Made by a program: the position numbers and the translations under genes. The notes beneath the pieces were generated by a model. It made no database searches, was not told where the DNA came from, and worked only from the letters and a program-made list of their open reading frames with translations. Source: Caulobacteraceae bacterium PMMR1 (GTDB lineage Bacteria > Pseudomonadota > Alphaproteobacteria > Caulobacterales > Caulobacteraceae). From it: a stretch of 64,000 bases of DNA. Below, in pieces: positions 60,838 to 64,000 of the stretch; within the stretch, counting starts at the first letter, position 1, and the number at the start of each line of letters is the position of its first letter. The stretch spans positions 806,001 through 870,000 of the forward strand of contig JPOM01000001.1 in the NCBI GenBank assembly GCA_000733915.1, written 5' to 3'.

Positions 60838-63696
60838 TTAGGGCTTCGCCGCCGGCCGCACGACCATCTTCCAGGCGCGTTCGTCGGTCAGGTACTGCTG
60901 AGCCGTCGCCTTGATTTCCGCCGGCGTGACCGACTTCAGGTCGGGGATGCCGGTGCGGACCAGCTCGAGCCGGCGGGGATCGGTCTGGGCGCCGGAGAGC
61001 CGTGCGCGCCAGTACTCGTTGGTCTCCCGCGCCTTGAGCACCTGCTCGATGGCGGGGTTGCGGGCGCGGTCGAGCTCGTCCGCCGTGACCTCCTTGGTGC
61101 GCAGGTCGGCGGCGATCTTGCTCACATTGGCGAAGAACGCGTCGTCCTTGGCCGGCGGCGTCTCCACATAGGCGAAGAGATAGCCGTAGCCTGGGAAGAC
61201 GTCGGAGGACTCTTCCTGCACCGCCGGAGAGTAGGTCGCGCCCTCGTTGGTGCGGATCTCATCGATCAGGCGCAGCTCCAGCACGTTGTCGAGCAGCTGC
61301 AGCACCCGCGCCCGGTGCACGTTCGAGAAGAGGTCGCTGGTCGGCCAGGCGGTGAAGGCGATCGACTGGTCAGCGCGGCCCGTGTGCGTTCGCTCCACCA
61401 GGGCAGGCCCAGGGAAGCTGACCTTCAAAGCGTCGGGGGAGGGCGGAGCCTCGGGCGCACGGGGCGGGAGCGCCCCCAGCGTGCGGGCGACGGCCGCAAT
61501 CGCCTTGTCGACTGTGGTGTCGCCCACGACCACCACCTCGACGGGCGCCTTGGCCAGCGTCGGCGCCAGCAGCGCCTTCAGGTCGTCGGGCTGGGCGGCC
61601 GCGATCTCCTGGGGCGAGGGGAAGCCGAAGCGCCGGTCGCCGGGGTGCAGCAGGCCGGAGAGGTCGCGTTGCAGCACGCCTCCCGGCGTCGCCGCGAGCT
61701 GGGGCAGGGCGACGGTCACCGCCTGTTTCACGCGCTGGAACGCCTCTGGGCGGAAGCCGGGGTCGCTGAGGTAGGCGGCCAAGACCTGCATCTGCACGTC
61801 GAGATCGGCGGGGCGGGTGGCGCCCGACAGCTGCAGCGCGTTGGCTGTGATCCCCGCCGACACGCCGAAGATATGGTCCGCCAGCACCTGTTGCAGGTCC
61901 TCGTAGCTCAGCTTGCCAAGGCCGCCCGCGGGCAGCGCCGAGGCCGCCCAGTTCACCGACGGGCGATCCTTGGGAAGCGCCAGCAGGCCCTCGCCCACAC
62001 GGAGGCTGACCTCGATCTGGTCCTTGCGGAAGGTGGTCGGCTTGACCGTCAGGCGCACGCCGTTGGCGAAGCGCACGAAGGTGACGCCGAGGTCCGAGAC
62101 CTCGCGTCGCTCGGCGACCTGGCCTGCCGGCCCGAAGCTGGCGTAGGGCCAGGTCACGGCGGCTTGCGCGGCGGGCGCCTGCACGGGCTTGGCTTCGATG
62201 GAGGCGAAAGCGGTCTTCACGGCGGCCTCGCCGCCTTCGATGGGCTCGGGCGTGGCCACGAAGAGCAACGGGCCGTTCTCGCGGAAAGTCTGGCGGAGCG
62301 CCGCATTGACCTTCTCAGCGGTCAGGCCCTTCACCGCCTGTTCGAAGACGCGAAGCTCTTCGGCCGGCGCGGTGGCCACGTTGTCCTCTTCCACAGCATT
62401 GACGATCTCGTCCGCCAGCGCAGGCGTCCGGCGGGTCGCGGCGCCCGCGGCGGCGTTCTGGTAGGTCGTGCGCTGCTCGGCGATTTCGCGCTGCAGCTCG
62501 CTGTCGGTCACCCCGAACTGCACCGCCTGGCGACGCACGGTCTCGGCGGCCTCCAGCGCGCTCTTCCAAGCCTTGGGCGGCGCTGTGACCTGCAGGCTTG
62601 CGATCTTAGCGGAGTGCAGCGTGTTCTGGCTGCCGGTCCGCGCGGCCAGGAACGGCGGGTTCGGCCCGCGGGCCAGCCGGTCGAGGCGGCGGTTGATCAC
62701 TTGCAGCCCGAGGTCCTGCACGATGTCGCGCGTGCGATGCGCGACAGTGTCGGCGCCGTCGTCGTAGGGCTGGGTCCAGGCGACCTGCACGGTCAGTTGC
62801 GCGCCGGGCTGGATTAGATAGGCCGTCTCCGCGCCGCGCCTGATGGGCGGGCCGAGGCGCGGCTTGGGCGCCGCCGCGCCCTTGCCGGTCCAGCTGCTGA
62901 ACCGCGACTTGATCTTGGCTTCGAGCTTGTCGACATCGACATCGCCCACCACGATCAGGGTCGCGTTCTCGGGCCGATAGTTCGCCTCGTAGAACTGGCG
63001 GATCAGCTCCGGCGTCGCCCCCTTGATGACCTCGACCTTGCCGATCGGGAATCGCTCGGAGGCGAGCTGGCCCTTGAGTTGGAACCGGATCGCGTGCTTG
63101 GCGACCTCGTAATTGGGCGTGTCGCGCTGGCGCTCCTCCGACAGGATCACGCCCCGCTCCCGGTCGATGGCGCGCGGCGTCAGGCTGAGTTCGCTGCCCG
63201 TCTCGCGCATCAGCATCAGGCCGGTGTCGAGGGTGTCATCGTCGGAGTTCGGCAGGTCGAGCTGGTAGACGGTCTCCGTCCAGCTGGTGAAGGCGTTGGT
63301 GTCGGGGCCGAAGGCCAGGCCCTTGCGCTCCAGGATGCGGAGCATCTCGTCCTCGGGGACGTGGGTGGAGCCCTTGAAGGCCAGGTGCTCCAGGAAGTGC
63401 GCCAGGCCCTGCTGGTCGGCGCGCTCCTCCACCGAGCCGGAGCCGATGCGCAGCCGGATCGCCGTCTGTTTCTGCGGCGTCGCGTTGTGCATCAGCACAT
63501 AGCGCATGCCGTTGGGCAGCCGTCCGAAGCGGAGCGCCGGGTCGGCCTTCAGGTCGCTGTGCGCCTGCGGCCACGCGACGGAGGCGGTGGGCGCCCTGGC
63601 CCTGACCTTGGCGGCGGGCGCGGCCTCGGCGGAGGCTGCGAGGGCGAGGGCGAGAACGGAACAGGCGGCCAGCGCCGCGGACGCAAAGCGAGTCAT
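60838..63696 (-). CDS. M16-family zinc metallopeptidase (insulinase-like)
   Basis: A 952-residue exported protease with signal peptide MTRFASAALAACSVLALALAASAEA. The inverted zinc motif HxxEH is at H100-F-L-E103-H104 (GLAHFLEHLAFKGS), followed by the second metal Glu. It has the four M16 halves: the N-terminal catalytic half (~55-290), and repeats at ~300-500, 540-740 and 750-950, with FVRFANGVRLTV and GELPPRAPEAPP-like linkers. The C-terminal half lacks the HxxEH motif, as usual. It likely degrades periplasmic peptides. Confidence 0.95.
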   Translation of the reverse strand: MTRFASAALAACSVLALALAASAEAAPAAKVRARAPTASVAWPQAHSDLKADPALRFGRLPNGMRYVLMHNATPQKQTAIRLRIGSGSVEERADQQGLAHFLEHLAFKGSTHVPEDEMLRILERKGLAFGPDTNAFTSWTETVYQLDLPNSDDDTLDTGLMLMRETGSELSLTPRAIDRERGVILSEERQRDTPNYEVAKHAIRFQLKGQLASERFPIGKVEVIKGATPELIRQFYEANYRPENATLIVVGDVDVDKLEAKIKSRFSSWTGKGAAAPKPRLGPPIRRGAETAYLIQPGAQLTVQVAWTQPYDDGADTVAHRTRDIVQDLGLQVINRRLDRLARGPNPPFLAARTGSQNTLHSAKIASLQVTAPPKAWKSALEAAETVRRQAVQFGVTDSELQREIAEQRTTYQNAAAGAATRRTPALADEIVNAVEEDNVATAPAEELRVFEQAVKGLTAEKVNAALRQTFRENGPLLFVATPEPIEGGEAAVKTAFASIEAKPVQAPAAQAAVTWPYASFGPAGQVAERREVSDLGVTFVRFANGVRLTVKPTTFRKDQIEVSLRVGEGLLALPKDRPSVNWAASALPAGGLGKLSYEDLQQVLADHIFGVSAGITANALQLSGATRPADLDVQMQVLAAYLSDPGFRPEAFQRVKQAVTVALPQLAATPGGVLQRDLSGLLHPGDRRFGFPSPQEIAAAQPDDLKALLAPTLAKAPVEVVVVGDTTVDKAIAAVARTLGALPPRAPEAPPSPDALKVSFPGPALVERTHTGRADQSIAFTAWPTSDLFSNVHRARVLQLLDNVLELRLIDEIRTNEGATYSPAVQEESSDVFPGYGYLFAYVETPPAKDDAFFANVSKIAADLRTKEVTADELDRARNPAIEQVLKARETNEYWRARLSGAQTDPRRLELVRTGIPDLKSVTPAEIKATAQQYLTDERAWKMVVRPAAKP

Positions 63697-63754
63697 GCTC
63701 CGCTCATACCGCGTAGCGACGGCTCCGCAAGCGCGCGATTGCGCGCGGGCCGGG

Positions 63755-64000
63755 TCAGCCTTTCGGAGCCGTCTCTTCGAGGGGGGCGGGGACCGGCCAG
63801 CGGCCCTCCCAGTGGCGCTGCACCAGGGGCTCCATGCGCTGAACGCGCTCGGGCAGGTCCAGCGACAGGCGCAGCGCGATCTCGCGCACGCCCACCGGGA
63901 AGACGTCGCCCCCCGCGGCGATGATGCGGGCTTGCTGCGCCACGCTGAGAAGGCTTTCGCGGAACTCCTCCACGTGCTCCCGGGCGAGGATGCGGGCCTG
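63755..64000 (-). CDS. Partial protein at the right edge, unknown
   Basis: The C-terminal ~81 residues of a protein continuing past base 64000 on the minus strand; the frame is open at the edge (QARILAREHVEEFRESLL). Features are helical: SVAQQARIIAAGGDVFPVGVREIALRLSLDLPERVQRME and a short Pro-rich tail. I recognise no family. It lies 58 bp upstream of the M16 gene on the same strand and may be co-transcribed. Confidence 0.65.
   Translation of the reverse strand, partial: QARILAREHVEEFRESLLSVAQQARIIAAGGDVFPVGVREIALRLSLDLPERVQRMEPLVQRHWEGRWPVPAPLEETAPKG

Overview
This 64 kb window is high-GC, gene-dense chromosomal DNA with no plasmid, phage or transposase genes. Gene content points to an alphaproteobacterium of the order Caulobacterales (Caulobacter/Phenylobacterium-like). 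The evidence is a cicA-type HAD phosphatase gene beside clpX and followed by lon and hup, a SigF/NrsF-type ECF module with matching promoters, a cytochrome bc1 chaperone (CBP3 type) beside a YceD/DUF177 gene, a K+-independent proton pyrophosphatase, and a tRNA-His with A73 and no encoded G-1. Species-level assignment is not possible from the sequence alone.

Layout. 1-8 kb: 3' end of thiL, a small secreted protein, two YsnF-type stress proteins, divergent soluble (ppa) and membrane (hppA) pyrophosphatases, bamE, bc1 chaperone plus DUF177, a PAP2 phosphatase and tRNA-His. 8-16 kb: a TonB-dependent receptor (frameshifted as read), a quinone oxidoreductase, a CheY-like regulator preceded by a 16-bp tandem repeat, cvpA-purF and a thiolase. 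16-18 kb: an ECF sigma factor, its NrsF-like membrane anti-sigma factor and a DUF1223 thioredoxin-like protein, with two matching promoters. 18-24 kb: an S15/CocE hydrolase, a PhyH-type dioxygenase, DedA, SemiSWEET and glnB-glnA. 24-34 kb: a thiolase-like protein, histidine phosphatase, nnr, a GH43-like protein, two convergent tandem-retropepsin proteins and a flavin monooxygenase. 34-43 kb: XRE regulator, cicA, clpX, M23 lipoprotein, lon, hup, tRNA-Val, bpt and motB, a protein quality-control cluster. 43-50 kb: flavin reductase, beta-hydroxyacid dehydrogenase, GlsB-like protein, a HAMP-array protein that looks like an internally deleted hybrid kinase, an intact hybrid kinase with a degenerate first receiver, and a two-headed HTH protein. 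50-64 kb: kdsD, GNAT, CoA-transferase, DUF1330, a decayed GH16 gene, a 1098-aa autotransporter, YbjQ, a DUF421 remnant, murJ, a frameshifted DUF1236 gene, an M16 protease and a partial gene at the right edge.

Two themes stand out. First, the SigF-like module carries GTAACC-N16-CGAA in front of both the sigma gene and the DUF1223 gene, which supports an autoregulated stress circuit. Second, several genes are damaged, in two different ways. Three genes are broken only by one-base changes in G/C runs and are restored exactly by correcting them, which suggests sequencing error. Three others (HAMP-kinase, DUF421, GH16) have lost internal domains and look like genuine deletion derivatives or assembly collapses.
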